The notes below the pieces were generated by a model. That model ran no database searches and was not told the origin of the DNA. It was given only the letters and a program-made list of their open reading frames with translations. Positions 35,083 through 46,455 of a stretch of DNA of 64,000 bases are shown here, piece by piece; within the stretch, counting starts at the first letter, position 1; each line of letters opens with the position of its first letter. The position numbers and the translations under genes were made by a program. The stretch is taken from NCBI GenBank assembly GCA_029721435.1, contig CM056574.1, forward strand, positions 75,683,501 to 75,747,500, in the 5' to 3' direction. This DNA comes from Gymnothorax reevesii (lineage: Eukaryota; Chordata; Actinopteri; Anguilliformes; Muraenidae).

Positions 35083-35271
35083 TTAAAAATCCAACCCCTC
35101 GTCCGAGTCATAAGAGCTGGAAACAGGTAAAGTATAGGACTGGGAGAAGTGGGTGGGTTTAGTGGGTGGTTTAACCACCTGGGCTGATACAGTAACCATG
35201 AAGGCCTGTCTTGATCTACCTGGAAACGCGCTGGCTAACAGGGCTCTGGTAAAACTATGTGGACCAATCAC
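35083..35271 (-). CDS. Possible last exon of the Harbinger Myb-like gene
   Basis: A minus-strand open stretch begins after CTGAGCAG (a possible acceptor at 35272) and ends at TAA 35083-35085. It is Ser/Thr/Pro-rich with the C-terminus YDSDEGLDF. Position and strand fit the C-terminal exon of the gene at 35895-36164, but no family motif proves it. Confidence 0.3.
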   Translation of the reverse strand: MIGPHSFTRALLASAFPGRSRQAFMVTVSAQVVKPPTKPTHFSQSYTLPVSSSYDSDEGLDF

Positions 35272-35894
35272 CTGCTCAGCGGATAAGTCATGATTACAGA
35301 AACATTGCTGGAAGACCTATGGCTAAGTGTAGAAGTCAAATGTCTCTTCCTCAAACATGGTGCTGGACAATGACAGCTAAAAAGAAGTTGCTCAATTCAT
35401 GTATGATCGTTGCCACCTGAAAAAGAGGGGTTTTTAGTGAAGTTAGTCAACAGGTTGATATTTCACTTTTTCATGTTCCCTTGCAATATTTAATACATTT
35501 CTGCAGAGGAAAAAACAGACGCAACACCTTCCATTATTATTTAGGTTCTCTCAGGCAATGCAATTTGTGTGCGTATTCCATGGTTCTTGACAGTTTTTTC
35601 TCTTGTGCTAGGCTGTTGAGCAAAATCAGACCAGAGTAATGTAAAAGTATATGAAAATACACCATGCAATAAACCAGCTGGTCACAACTCTGATATCACT
35701 TGTCGCTTACATTTTCATGGTCACTTGAAAATCAACAATGTTGCCTTTTTCCCTCAACTTTATTTACTTTTTCCCAATTCAGAACAGAATTATACAAAAA
35801 GCATATTTTGTGAACATTTTGATTAAGCTCACGATCCCCATCATCATCTTGTATCATTTGTGTTGACTGCAGTGCATATGATTTTTCAACTTAC

Positions 35895-36164
35895 TTTATA
35901 TTTCTGTTTGAGCTTCTCCCATTTCTGTTTTATCCACCGTGGCTCCACCTTGCCCTCCAGGCCATGCTCCTTTATGAACATTCTACAGAAACATAACATC
36001 GGTGACATCAACCTAACTGAATACAAGCATTTCCTAACGTTGCAATACACCGATAATATTATTTACATACTGAAATCCTCTGACCGCCGCATTGAGCCCC
36101 ACTGGGAAGAGCGCCTCATTGCAGGCTCTCCACGAGATGAGGCGCCCTGTATCTTCATCTGCCC
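35895..36164 (-). CDS. Harbinger Myb/SANT-like DNA-binding protein, two internal exons
   Basis: Read on the minus strand, exon 36164-36071 follows an acceptor (TTTCTTATAG) and encodes RLISWRACNEALF and NAAVRGFQ. A canonical GTATGT donor, an 88-bp intron (36070-35983) and a CTGTAG acceptor follow. Exon 35982-35895 continues in frame with MFIKEHGLEGKVEP, then KQKWEKLKQKYK, and a GTAAGT donor. This matches the trihelix/Myb-like domain encoded beside vertebrate Harbinger transposases, which carries the transposase to the nucleus and to the element ends. The first exon(s) upstream of 36164 and the exon after 35895 are not certain. Splice sites and frame look intact. Confidence 0.72.
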
Positions 36165-36482
36165 CTATAAGAAACGGACAAACGAGCAAGATGTGCATAG
36201 TTAGATCCAACATGCTGACAGTATATAACCGGACGGAAACGTTCTTTGCAACTCTAAAATATATTCATTCAATACACCTTCAGCTGAATATCATTTTACC
36301 ATATATAACCTGAATTACAAATTAAAAATTTTTCTCACATTTGTATTGACGCCGCTCCTGGCTGGTGCCGTGTCGTCTCCCACAGGTTCCGATGTTTTGC
36401 AGTTAAAGTGGCTTCTTATTATTTTTCAGCGAGTTTTTTCCTGGCAGTTTACGTCGCGTTGCATCTTGGGCAATTTGTGTAT

Positions 36483-36825
36483 GAATAGTGTGCATGCGAT
36501 GCACCCACAAAATATCAGCACGATCCAGTATACATCCGGGAGCTTCTTCCGGACACAAACTCACTCCCCACGCATCAGTGAACACCCTACCCCCTAACTC
36601 TGACGTAATTGGCAGTGTTAATTTACGAGGTTTCGAGCACAGGTAATTGAATAGTGAGCTTGCGATGCACCCACAAAATATTTTCCCGATCTAGCATACA
36701 TCCGGAAACTTTTCGCGGTCACAAAATCACTCCCCACGAATAAAAACACCATGTCCCCTTAATCTGACGTCATCGGTAGTGCGAGCAGTGCGAGTAGTAC
36801 GTTAGTGCGCGGTTTCGAACACGGC
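36483..36825. repeat. Tandem duplication of the Harbinger right subterminal region
   Basis: Two copies about 166 bp apart begin GAATAGTG (36483, 36649), share GATGCACCCACAAAATAT, CATCCGG and CACTCCCCACG, and each ends in a TTTCGA-containing terminus. Only the outer copy has the exact terminal repeat. Confidence 0.75.
36807..36825 (-). repeat. Right terminal inverted repeat of the Harbinger element
   Basis: Inverse of the left repeat. A diverged second copy of this terminus, including GAGGTTTCGAGCACAGG, lies about 170 bp inside (near 36628-36645). Confidence 0.85.
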
Positions 36826-36827
36826 CT

Positions 36828-37950
36828 GTGACTAAGACGCCTTTTCATTTACCGGGGTATGTCACCTATATTTGTGATTCAGATAACGAACACCGCGGAG
36901 GGTGTGCAGTCCTTATGAGGAATGGACTCAGTAAACATGTTGTGCATATGGACTTAACGCGTCAGAATACGATAACATTTCGTTTGAAACTTTATCCTGA
37001 CATCCTTTTTGTAGCTTGCTACATACCCCCTTATGACTCTCCATATTTTTCGCTGGACTATGTAGCCCATGTGAATGCGATTATACAGGATACATGTGCT
37101 GCGGAAGTGCTGTTGTTGGGCGATTTGAATTGCCGTTATGCCTCCTTACGTCACGTTTTCCTTGAGGACAAGAATGTACCGGATTTAAAATATGCCGCAT
37201 CACCTGATACTGCGACACAACCAAACAACAATGCAAGACAGCTAGTACGCGTATTGAGCCCGTTGTTCTTGGTTAACGGATTGGTTGGCCACGCAGTTTC
37301 AGTTTGAAAATAAGCTGACGTTTCGACGTGGAAACACGTGGATTTCAGAGCTGGATCACTGCTATGTTTCCAAAAACTTGCTTAGTTCCGTCAGTGACTT
37401 GGAGATAAAGGATGATACATATCTGCCGTCAAATCATGCCCCTCTGGTGGTGTCCTTGCAGGGTAACGCCTTTAACAAGAGTCGGGATCTGTGTAACCTG
37501 GTGAGCCGTGCCCGCTGGTTGGGTCAGAGTGACCTGTCACACGCTGACCACCACCCCCGCTCACGGCGCCAGATTAAGTGGAGGGATATCGACAGTGACG
37601 GCATGCATATTCGCTTTAGTTCCGCTGACCCCCCAAACTTGGATAATGACGATGACATTGATGATATTTTTCATAGCGTTGAAAACACGTTCTCGGCGTG
37701 CCTGGAGCAGTCTAAAGTGAGACCAGCAGCGATGGTAGATGACCAGGATTACGGGCGTGATGTGTGGGGTCGGCTACTGGCTCTAGGTGACTCTAAGGCG
37801 ATATGGAATAAAATCGACTGGAATGGTGACGTAAACAACCAAAATCCAAGCTTAAACAAGCCGTCAGATGCGGAGTTCAAGGATCACTTTGAAAAACTTC
37901 TTAACCCGGATGGTGTTGAGAGTTTCGAGGTACTTACCAGTTACAGATGA
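36828..37950 (+). pseudogene. Non-LTR retrotransposon APE endonuclease domain (3' part)
   Basis: It continues the endonuclease begun at 32491. Motifs in order: TKTPFHLPGY, GGCAVLM, VACYIPP, LLGDLNCR, then SELDHCYVS and SNHAPLVVSL. The last corresponds to the conserved catalytic SxH/SDH box. A frameshift near 37290-37305 moves the reading frame between LFLVNGL and FENKLTFRRG. A further frameshift near 37920 leads into the RT. Confidence 0.75.
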
Positions 37951-39733
37951 TCCAGTAAGTCCGGCTGAAGTTACATGTGCTATGAACAAGTTAAAGCCAG
38001 ACCGAGGCGGAGGCCTGTCAGGTATACCGCCTGACGTGCTAAAATGTTTACCTGCCAATTGGATTACATTTCTGGCAACAATATTTTCCCTCATCCTCTA
38101 CACGTCACTGGCCCCTGTGAGTTGGTGTTTTTCCCGGTTGAGTGTTATATTTAAAAAAGGTGCAAAACATTTGTGTGATGACTACCGTGGAATTTCGATA
38201 ATGGATACTTTTGCCAAGTTATTTGATGCTATTATCTGTGTCAGACTAGAAGCCTGGTTTCGGCCGTATCGGGAGCAAGCCGGGGCCCAGCGCGGACGTG
38301 GATGTGTTGAGCATATCCTATCATTGCGTCTGCTAATGGATTATGCAACGTCAAAAAAGGCTAAACTTTTCATTATTTATGTAGACTTTAGTAAGGCCTA
38401 TGATAGAGTGCCTAGAGCTGCGATGTTGAATATGTTGAAAAAACTTGGATGTGGTGCTGCCATGCTAATGCTTATATTCAAATACAGCTATGATCTTGGG
38501 GTCTGCACTTATTACCGCTTCCATAGGATTACGCCAGGGATCACCTACCAGTTGCTTTTTATTTACATTGTATATTGATTGTTTTGTCTGTGCTTTGAAA
38601 CGTAAGTGTGCTCATGACGGTTTTCTTAAATGGGTTCATTGTCTTTTACTGATGGATGATACTATTTTGTTGGCAACCAGTCGAGAGCAGACCATAGAAA
38701 AGTTTAGAATTTTGCTCCAGTTTTGGAAAGACTATGGTATGGCGATCAATGGGTCTAAAACCAAGTTTATGGTGTTAAATGGTCAACCTGATGATTTTGC
38801 ACCCTTGGTTTCCAAAACATAACTGTTGAGAATTGCGACTCCTATAAATATCTTGGATCAGTGTTTACGCAGGACGGTAAATGCCGGTCATCAGTGAAAA
38901 AACACATAGACAGTAAACATGTTCATGTCATGAAATTCATCGCATTCGTGAAGAAAAATATGGATTTCCCATTTTGGGTAAAGAAGTGTGTGTTGGATGC
39001 TGCCATGTTTTCAAGTGTATTATACGGGTGTGAGGCGTGGCTTACAAATAGTTATAGAGAGGCACAGCCAGTGTATAATACCCTAATTAAAGCCTTGCTT
39101 GGTGTACGCACCACCACTGCTAATGATACAGCGCTTCTCGAGAGTGGGTATGCTTCACTTCAGGCGCGTGTAAAACACTGCCAGCAGAAGTTTTTGAGGA
39201 GAATCTTGACTGAGAGGAGGAGTATGACCGACGACCCTTTTATAGCCGTGTGGACACTGTGTTCAGACAGTATAACCACAGGTGCGTGCTACCTGCAGTC
39301 AGTGCTGACTGAGGGGGATATTCTTTGTGATGACATTGAACAACGGAAAGTGGCAGTGCGTGAATCAGAGCGGTCCAAGATCAAAACCTACAGGGATATT
39401 AATCCAGAGCTTTCTGTGCATCCTATTTACTCTGATAACCCAGCCGTACCCGAGTATCAACGGCTTTGTGTAACTCGGCTTAGAGTGTCGTCACACAATC
39501 TAAAAATAGAAACTGGTCGGTGGGGGCGTGTCCCTCATGAGGAGCGTTTGTGTGTGTGCGGCAATGCCGTGCAGACAGAAGAACACATCATATGTCATTG
39601 CCTGAGAACTGAACGGATCCGCCAGAGATTTCACACTATGAATTTCGCGAATTTGTCTCAGTTTTTTCTTTGCGAAGATGTTTTAGCAATTGCCACAGTT
39701 GTATACGAATGTATAGCTGTACTGTCTGCCTAA
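37868..39733 (+). pseudogene. Non-LTR retrotransposon reverse transcriptase and C-terminal region
   Basis: The RT would prime cDNA synthesis at the nicked target. Visible motifs: KPDRGGGLSGIPPDVLK, FKKGAKHLCDDYRGIS, YVDFSKAYDRVPR (catalytic Asp), RQGSPTSCFLF and LLLMDDTILLA, where the usual YADD/FADD is MDD. The last two lie in a different frame after a shift near 38520; another shift is near 38820-38860. The C-terminal part (38861-39733) ends with CVCGNAVQTEEHIICHC, a Cys/His motif common in this class. It is clearly a decayed copy. Confidence 0.78.
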
Positions 39734-39942
39734 ACTGATGGTTGTATGTTTATAAATTAATCGTCATTGTCTCGTGTATGGTTCCGTCGGAATACGTGTT
39801 ATATCATTATCATGATTATGCTGACTGAAATGAACAATATTGTGCTTCTGCTTGCTTTGCTCGCCTACTGTATGAATACTGCTGACTGATAAATGTATAT
39901 GTTCTTTTGGTCAATAAAGATTACTACTACTACTACTAGCCT

Positions 39943-41100
39943 GGCAGCCGACTGATTTAAGCCACTCCGCAAAAAATTTCGGATCCGAAATCACTTTCTC
40001 TTGGCTGGCGCAGATGCACGTCTGTCTTGATTGGACCATTTTAACTAATGCGTAACCAATAATTATAATATTCAGGTATTGGTGCAAGGAATGAGCTCAT
40101 TTACGGTAGAAATCCAAAAATTTTAACTAGCAGAAATGGGCCTGGATAGGCTCTTTTCGCTGTATGTAAGAATCATATTTCATTGGAACTGACTGTCACC
40201 CAGGCAACTGAGAGAGCCGCGTTTTCTCCGCTTTCATCTTCACTCCGAGAAAAAGCGCCGTTTAGGGGGTTTTCCCCGGGGCCTGCCGGGGATTCGCTAT
40301 AATGCCTTCATGGGCGGAGCCTGTTTGAACTGGTGAGGCCAGAGCCACCTCTGCTGACAGTTCAGTTGCCACGGTTTCGGTTTGAAAAAAATTAACGGCT
40401 GACTCACTTAACGGCTGAGTCTCACAGGTCATTTGAACATGATTATCCTTTTAACCCACCCACTATAAAATGCAAGATTTCTCGAAAGTCGTAGAAAGTA
40501 GCATTTAAATAACGCCACAGGAGGCACGCCGAGGCTTTGCTGAAAATTTCAATATATATTTTGTGTCATTTATGTCGAAAAAATGTGGCATTAGAGCAGT
40601 TTGAAAAAACTGTCCCGAACTGGTTTCTGGGGAAAGTCAGGCTGTCATTTTATATGGGGTTAAATGAGAGATCTGTCTGGATTTGCTGTTGGTTTGAGGC
40701 TCATATGGTAAAAAGTGTTGGTCCATTTCAGACCACTGATACACGAGAGGAACAAGCACAAGTTCATCTACATTTTGATGTAAATATTATGTATGTAGTC
40801 TAAAGTATGTAGGAGAAATGGCAAATCAAAAACAAAAGTTTTAGGTGATTTTCGAACTCCCCTCCACTCTAACGATTATGCCTTGCACTCAAAGTCTCAA
40901 GATTCCGTGCCATAGAAACCCATTGTAAAGTTTAAATATTTTTAAAATTAAATAATTTAAAAAGTAAAAATCATAGTAAAATGAAAATAACATAGCATCA
41001 GTGTGCTTTCCAAAACCTACGCAACGGAGTTTGAATGAAGTCTCTAAATTATATGGTTAAGGCTGAATTAATCACAATAGCTTGGTTGGAAGAAAGAAAA
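39943..41100. other. No gene seen
   Basis: Moderately GC-rich near 40200-40400 (CCCCGGGGCCTGCCGGGG and GGGCGGAGCC), possibly part of an unidentified dispersed element. The 88-codon frame at 40537 has no recognisable domain. Confidence 0.4.
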
Positions 41101-41543
41101 CTATAATAATAATAATGAAGAAGAAGAAGAAGAAGAAGTCTAGGAAGAACAGTACAGTGCATTGCTTTGCATGCACTGTAATAATAAGAAGTATAGGAAG
41201 AACAGCACAATGCATTGCTTTGCATGCACTGTAATAATAATAAAGAAGTATACAGGATTTTAATATGTGTCTGCATTGCTGCAGGCACATAATAATAATA
41301 AAGAAGTATGCAGGATTTTAATGTGTCTGCATTGCTGCAGGCATATAATAATAATAATAAAGAAGTATGCAGGATTTTAATATGTGTCTGCATTGCTGCA
41401 AGCACATAATAATAATAATAAGAAGATCAGGATAACAATAGTGAGCATTTTCAATGCACACTAATAATTATAATAATAAAAATAAAAAAGAAGTATGCAG
41501 TATTTTAATATGTGTTTGCATTGCTGCAGGCACATAATTAATG
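41101..41543 (+). repeat. Hairpin minisatellite punctuated by (AAT)n
   Basis: Seven units with spacings of about 55-70 bp alternate an (AAT)n spacer, a linker of the type AAGAAGTATGCAGGATTTT and a short inverted repeat. The first two units have CAGTGCAT...ATGCACTG-type stems (41155, about 41208). Later units have TGTGTCTGCA...GCAGGCACA (about 41265, 41323, 41382, 41508). One unit has GTGAGCATT...CAATGCACAC (about 41441). A (GAA)n tract starts the array. Confidence 0.85.
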
Positions 41544-43565
41544 TCTGCTTGTGAAAAGTAGGCTTCTTTTCAAAGACAGTCACTTTTCATATTAATAAAT
41601 ATGAAATACAGGGTTAACACACAGGAAGGCTGAGGTGAACATGTGAAGAGAAAGCCAGAGATGCACTATAAATTACTTGACTAAAGAGAGTGCAAATATC
41701 AGGGACTCTTTGCAATTCCCAAAATAATAATTTGAGTGAAGATATTCATTTAGTGACACTGTTCTCCTTGATTCTGAAACAAATTAATTACAGGTGGTTT
41801 ATGCTTCTGGTACCTAATTAAAATGCACATGCAAACACACACACACACACACACTTTTATATTTAATTATTTTTGCACCGAATTCCTCGTTCTATACTCC
41901 TTAACTATAACCCGTTTTCTAACCCTAACCATAGCCTTAATCTTTACCCTATCGTTAAACCTAACTGACAAACCCGTAAAACATATCCAATTCAATCCAA
42001 CAACTGACTTTTACCTGGAGCTTTATTCTAATAGGTATTTTTAAAACTGGACCTAGATCCTATCATAAGCCCGCAGGTAACCCAAGATTAAACCTAGCCT
42101 TAAGCCCAGTGCTCTTTTTTCTTTCCCCCAGACTTAACTTTCCAAGCTGGGTCGATTGGTCTCCACTAGAATAGATAGACTCCCGCACGCACACGCACAC
42201 ACACACAGAGAATTCTCCGAATAGCCTGCCCCATGCTGCAATAATGCACATTCCCCCACCCCCGTATATTTTCTGCTTTTGAGGGTGGCATAACTTGTTC
42301 TTAGAAATAGACAAGTTTAGTTTTGGTCTTAATCTCGTGTCATCGTGTCACAGTCGCTCTTTGTCTTAAAGTTTAAAACTTCAAGGTCAATGGTTGGTCT
42401 CCAAAGCGGTAACCAACGTTTCTCAAATTATACGGAATCCGTGCTTAACAAATGACTCATTGGCATGCTTTCAAAAGGCGTAATGCAGTTAGCACTGAAT
42501 TTTTTATTTTGCGCTGACCACGCAAGTCAAGTTTGCGCGGCGTAGGATCGAATCCTTGGCCCATATTCAATAAACATGACAAAACAGGGGGACAAATGAC
42601 CTACTTGCGATTTGTTGGAAGAAGAGTGAAGGGCACTCTGATTATTTCGGGTGATTCCGGTCTTGGATTTATTGCATGCAGCTGTCGGTTTTCTGACAGA
42701 CGTCCAAGGTCTCGAAAACCGCAGCTGCGCAGAAACTCAGTTTTTAATAGCCTGTAGTGGAAGCGGCGCCTGTACACCGATTGACGGTAGGAAACGCTTC
42801 AAATAATACTGATTATCCGCTCCATTTGTACATGCAAGGGTCGCATAAATTCCCCTCCAATCGATAACTGGCTTTTTCCTCCGTGTGTTTTCCCGTACCA
42901 TTTTATTAATTTCAAGGGGTCAAAAAAAATTTGCACAAGAATAAAATAGTTCAGTTTTACATTGGACCACGTTTATGTTTATTTTTGTAGGATACCTATG
43001 GAACTGTTTTTGTTTATTGTGATTGCAGAGTGATCTGAACTTAACACTTACTATACAATATGAATTTTAGGCGTAAAAGCATGCCTGCTTAAGTTAAAAA
43101 TAGGAGGACTAAGAAGAAAAAAACGAAAGTATACTGCGGATATACTTCTGTCATAGCTTTAAAATGAACTTCCTTTGTTTTTGTCGTTACTGGAAACATA
43201 AAACTGGACCTCAGTTTTTTAATGAGTGCTGTTGATAAATTTTCTGTTAGATTGAAATGAATATAACTACTCATCAAAATCATTCTGTTAATTAAATTTG
43301 AAAGTTTGACATCAGCAAAGTCGTGTTCTGCTATAATGAGCCTTGGAGGTTAAAGAGTTAGTGTTGAGACAAATTATAAACCATCATGACAATGGTGCCT
43401 GAGATTGCTTTGCTTAAAACAATAAAATTGTTTATGGAAAATTAAATGCCTTGATAAAACTTCAGACTGAACTTTTCATGTTTACCTTTTCAGTCTATAA
43501 ATAAAAATTCCATAATGTTGCAATGAGGGGACTGAAGTAGTGTTTATAAATTATTTTCCAATATA
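41544..43565. other. No gene seen; contains a (CA)n microsatellite
   Basis: (CA)11 lies at 41833-41854. The rest has no supported exon or known repeat; open frames up to 83 codons show no domain. Confidence 0.45.
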
Positions 43566-43743
43566 TAGTGCTGTGAAAAAGTATTTTCCTTCGTCCTGAT
43601 TTCTTTTTTTTCTTTCCTTTTTTGTTTTGCGTATTTGTTACACTTAAATGTTTCAGATCATCAAAAAAATTTTTATATTAGACAAAGATAACCCAAGTAA
43701 ATACAAAATGCACTTCTTAAATGATGTTTTCATTTATTTCAGA

Positions 43744-45016
43744 GGACCTATTTTGCTATATTTCCAAGGTTATATTTTGATCTTGGACTCCCCTAGAGAA
43801 CTCCTGTTCGTTCAAAGTCCAAAACAGGGTCCTTATTTAGCTCATACTGCCATCCTCAAAAAAACCCATTTGTAGTTCATTGTAGTCTCGGCCTTAAACG
43901 CCTTGTTGGGGTGGCTCTTCCACTATGGCCCCCACTCCCCGTGTGCCCACTTTCTTCTGACTGGCCAGCCCTGTGAAGGGCGGATCTAGGCTGGATGAAG
44001 CAGCAGAACACAGTTTTCTGGGTCCGCCGCCCCAGAGTGAACCTGAGAGGCGTCTGCCATCTGAGAAGGAATTGACTGGCGAATTCTACAATCAAACGCA
44101 TCACATGTGTATAGCTCTAATGAAATGAACTTTTTCTAATAAACACAACGGCGAAAGTGGAGGACACAACGTGAAAGTCTAGCAGCTCAAGCTCGAATTT
44201 GCTGTCTACCTACAGCTATTATGGGGAGTGCACCGGTGTTTCTACTCCGTAGCTAGGATTGAGGGAAAGCCAGAATCCACCACATACAGACACAATTGTA
44301 GAACGGGTCGACATACCCAGGTGTAGACCGGAGACCGTAGAAATCCAGTGGGAGACATGGACAGTGAGGAGCAGCAAAAAGTGGACCAACAGCTTATGGA
44401 CTGCTTCAGTGTGTATTATAAGCACCTGCTGGTTCTTGTGCATAACTGTGGTGTGTTGTTAGCGAGGAGTAACGAACAGCTTCTGCGCTGGTATATAACG
44501 TAGAGGCGAAAGCTCCTTTGGAAGTGGCTGTTTGCTGCCAGCAAACAAAAAAAGCTATCCAATGATTTTTGGTGGTATCGTCTTTTGGAAGAGCAATAGG
44601 AGCTTTTCTTTGCATCCAACAGTAAACGGACAAGCAGCTTTGGGAGAGATACTGAAAACTGCACCTCAAATGATCTGCGGTTCTTCTTTTGTATTTCCAA
44701 AAGTGTAGACGCTACTAAGGCAAAGTATGATCTGCTGTTGTTAATGCCTGCTAGAGTAGTTTCCAGTGTGGGCAGGTCCAGCACCTTGGTTGGCTCTGGC
44801 TAGGTCTGTATTATTTGGATGGCACAACCTGATGTCAGGTTTTGCCAAGATCTCATGAAGATCTCGGGAGGAGCTGTTCAGAGAGGAAATCACATTCTTG
44901 GATTACGGCAAAACCCCTGTATCTTATGTTTAGAAACTTTTCAGAGGTTGAGTATGGACAACCAACATTAAAACATTACTGATGTGTATTAAAAGAAGGA
45001 TCAGCATAATAGGTCC
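43744..45016. mobile_element. Non-autonomous inverted-repeat element nested in Tc1
   Basis: The left end GGACCTATTTTGC and right end GCATAATAGGTCC are inverted copies with one mismatch. The Tc1 sequence breaks at CATTTATT on the left and resumes at TTTAAGGG on the right, so a TTTA/TTAA-like target is possible. No transposase is visible; the 122-codon minus frame at 44416 has no known domain. Superfamily uncertain. Confidence 0.6.
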
Positions 45017-45228
45017 CCTTTAAGGGAAAAAGGCTATCTAAACCCCTTTATGAGAAAGTAATCCCCCCCCAAATCATTAATTAACTGTGATTTACCACAT
45101 TTTTTTAGTTCAATTTCACTACCCACACCCAAGCCTGATTACTGCCAGACCAGTTTAATCAAGAAAAACCCTTTATAGAACCTGTCTGACAAAGTGCAGT
45201 AGGCTAAAAGATCTCAAAGCAACACATC

Positions 45229-46262
45229 ATGCTGAGATGTAAAAAAATTCCAGAAGAGATGAGAAACAAAGTCATTGACATTATCAGTCTGGAAAGGGTT
45301 ACAAAGCCATTTATAGGGCTTTTAGACTCCAGCAAATCATGGCGAGAGCCATTAACCACAAATGGAAAAAACTTGGAGCAGTGATGATCCTTTTCAGAAT
45401 TGGCCGGCCTACCAAAATTATTCCAAGAGCGCGTCAACGACTCTTCCAGGAGGTCACAAAAGAAGCCAGAACAACATCTAAAGAACTGCAGGCCTCACTT
45501 GCCTCAGTTAAAGCTAGTGTTTGTGATTCAACAATAAGAAAGAGAGTGGGAAAAAATGGCATCCATGGGAGAGTTCAGGTGAAAACCAATGCTGACCAAA
45601 AAGACCACAAAGACTTGTCTCAAATTTGTCAAAAAACATCTTGAGGATCCCCAAGACTTTTGAGAAAATATGCACTGGACTGACGAGACAAAAGTTGAAC
45701 TTTTTGGAAGGTTTGCGTCCCATTATATCTGGTGTAAAACTAACACAGCATTTCATAAAAAGCATCATACCCACAGTCGAACAAGCTGGTGGTAATGAGG
45801 AGCTGCTTTGCTGCTTCAGGACCTGGACAAGTTGTTGTAATTGACAGAACCATGAATTCTGCTCTCTACCAGAAAATCCTGAAGGAGAATGTCCAACCAT
45901 CAGTTTGTGACCTCAAGCTCAGGTGCATTTGGATAATGCAGCAGGACAATGATCCGAAACACACCAGCAAGTCCACCTTTGAATAGCTTAAAAAAACAAA
46001 ATGAAGGTTTTGGAGTGGCCCAGTCAAAGTTCGGATTAAATCCGATTTGGATGCTGTGGCATAACCTTAAACAGGCTGTTCATGCTCAAAAACCCTTCAA
46101 TGTGGCTGAATCAAAACAATTCTGCAAAGAAAAGTGGGGCAAAATTCCTCCACAGTGATGTGAAAGACTCATTGCCAGTTATCACAAACGCTTGATCGCA
46201 GCTGTTGTCGCCCTGGGTGGCACAAAGTTATTAGGTTTGGGGGGCAATTTCGCATTGGACAA
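45229..46262 (+). pseudogene. Tc1-type transposase pseudogene
   Basis: Begins at ATG 45229 and carries, in several frames, the paired helix-turn-helix region (45229-45600), the first catalytic Asp in WTDETKVELFG (near 45675) and QQDNDPKHTSKST (near 45942). The C-terminal part ends with AAVVALGGTK, after an internal stop near 46156. Frameshifts near 45330, 45640 and 45780 and several stops abolish function. Normal family length is about 340 codons, which fits the span. Confidence 0.85.
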
Positions 46263-46455
46263 GGTAGGTTTTGATAGCTTTTTTTCCCTTAATAAATGAA
46301 ATAATCATTTAAAAACTGCATTTTGTATTTACTCGGGTAATCTTTGTCTAACATTAAAATTAGTTGAATGATCTGAAACATTTAAGTGTGACAAATATGC
46401 AAAAAATGAAGAAATCAGGAAGGAGGAAAATACTTCTTCACAGCCAGTGATCAGA

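Larger units (their letters stand above)
32638..36825. mobile_element. PIF/Harbinger DNA transposon (about 4.2 kb)
   Basis: Perfect 19-bp terminal inverted repeats, GCCGTGTTCGAAACCGCGC, lie at 32638-32656 and, inverted, at 36807-36825; beyond them the similarity fades gradually. Inside are a Harbinger DDE transposase on + and a Myb/SANT-like gene on -, the two-gene plan known for vertebrate Harbinger elements, here convergent. The element sits in the endonuclease frame of a non-LTR element. A simple 3-bp TWA target duplication is not evident at either edge. The 850 bp before the transposase, and 32660-33900 generally, are AT-rich with no clear gene; a possible 5' exon ends at a GTAAGA donor near 33108. 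Confidence 0.85.
32365..39942 (+). mobile_element. APE-type non-LTR retrotransposon, split by a Harbinger element
   Basis: The left part is 32365-32637 and the right part 36828-39942. The right part holds the rest of the endonuclease, the RT and a Cys/His C-terminal motif, then a 3' UTR with AATAAAG and a terminal (TAC)n/(ACT)n tail near 39920-39942. At least four frameshifts make it inactive. RT motifs suggest a Jockey/I-like APE element, but I cannot fix the clade. The 5' end and target duplication are not resolved. Confidence 0.7.
43566..46455 (+). mobile_element. Tc1/mariner element (inactive), with a nested insertion
   Basis: Long terminal inverted repeats of about 170-180 bp lie at 43566-43745 and about 46278-46455. 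Shared blocks include CTGTGAA-AAGTATTTTCCT, ACACTTAAATGTTTCAGATC and AGTAAATACAAAATGCA. The family start AGTGCTGTGAAAAAGTATTT is typical of fish Tc1-like elements. The interior holds a decayed transposase. A 1.27-kb inverted-repeat element separates the left repeat from the rest. Confidence 0.85.

Noticed and set aside
35860..36204. A 114-codon plus-strand ORF
   Set aside because: The minus strand here has spliced Myb/SANT-like exons with canonical splice sites; the plus frame is antisense to them.
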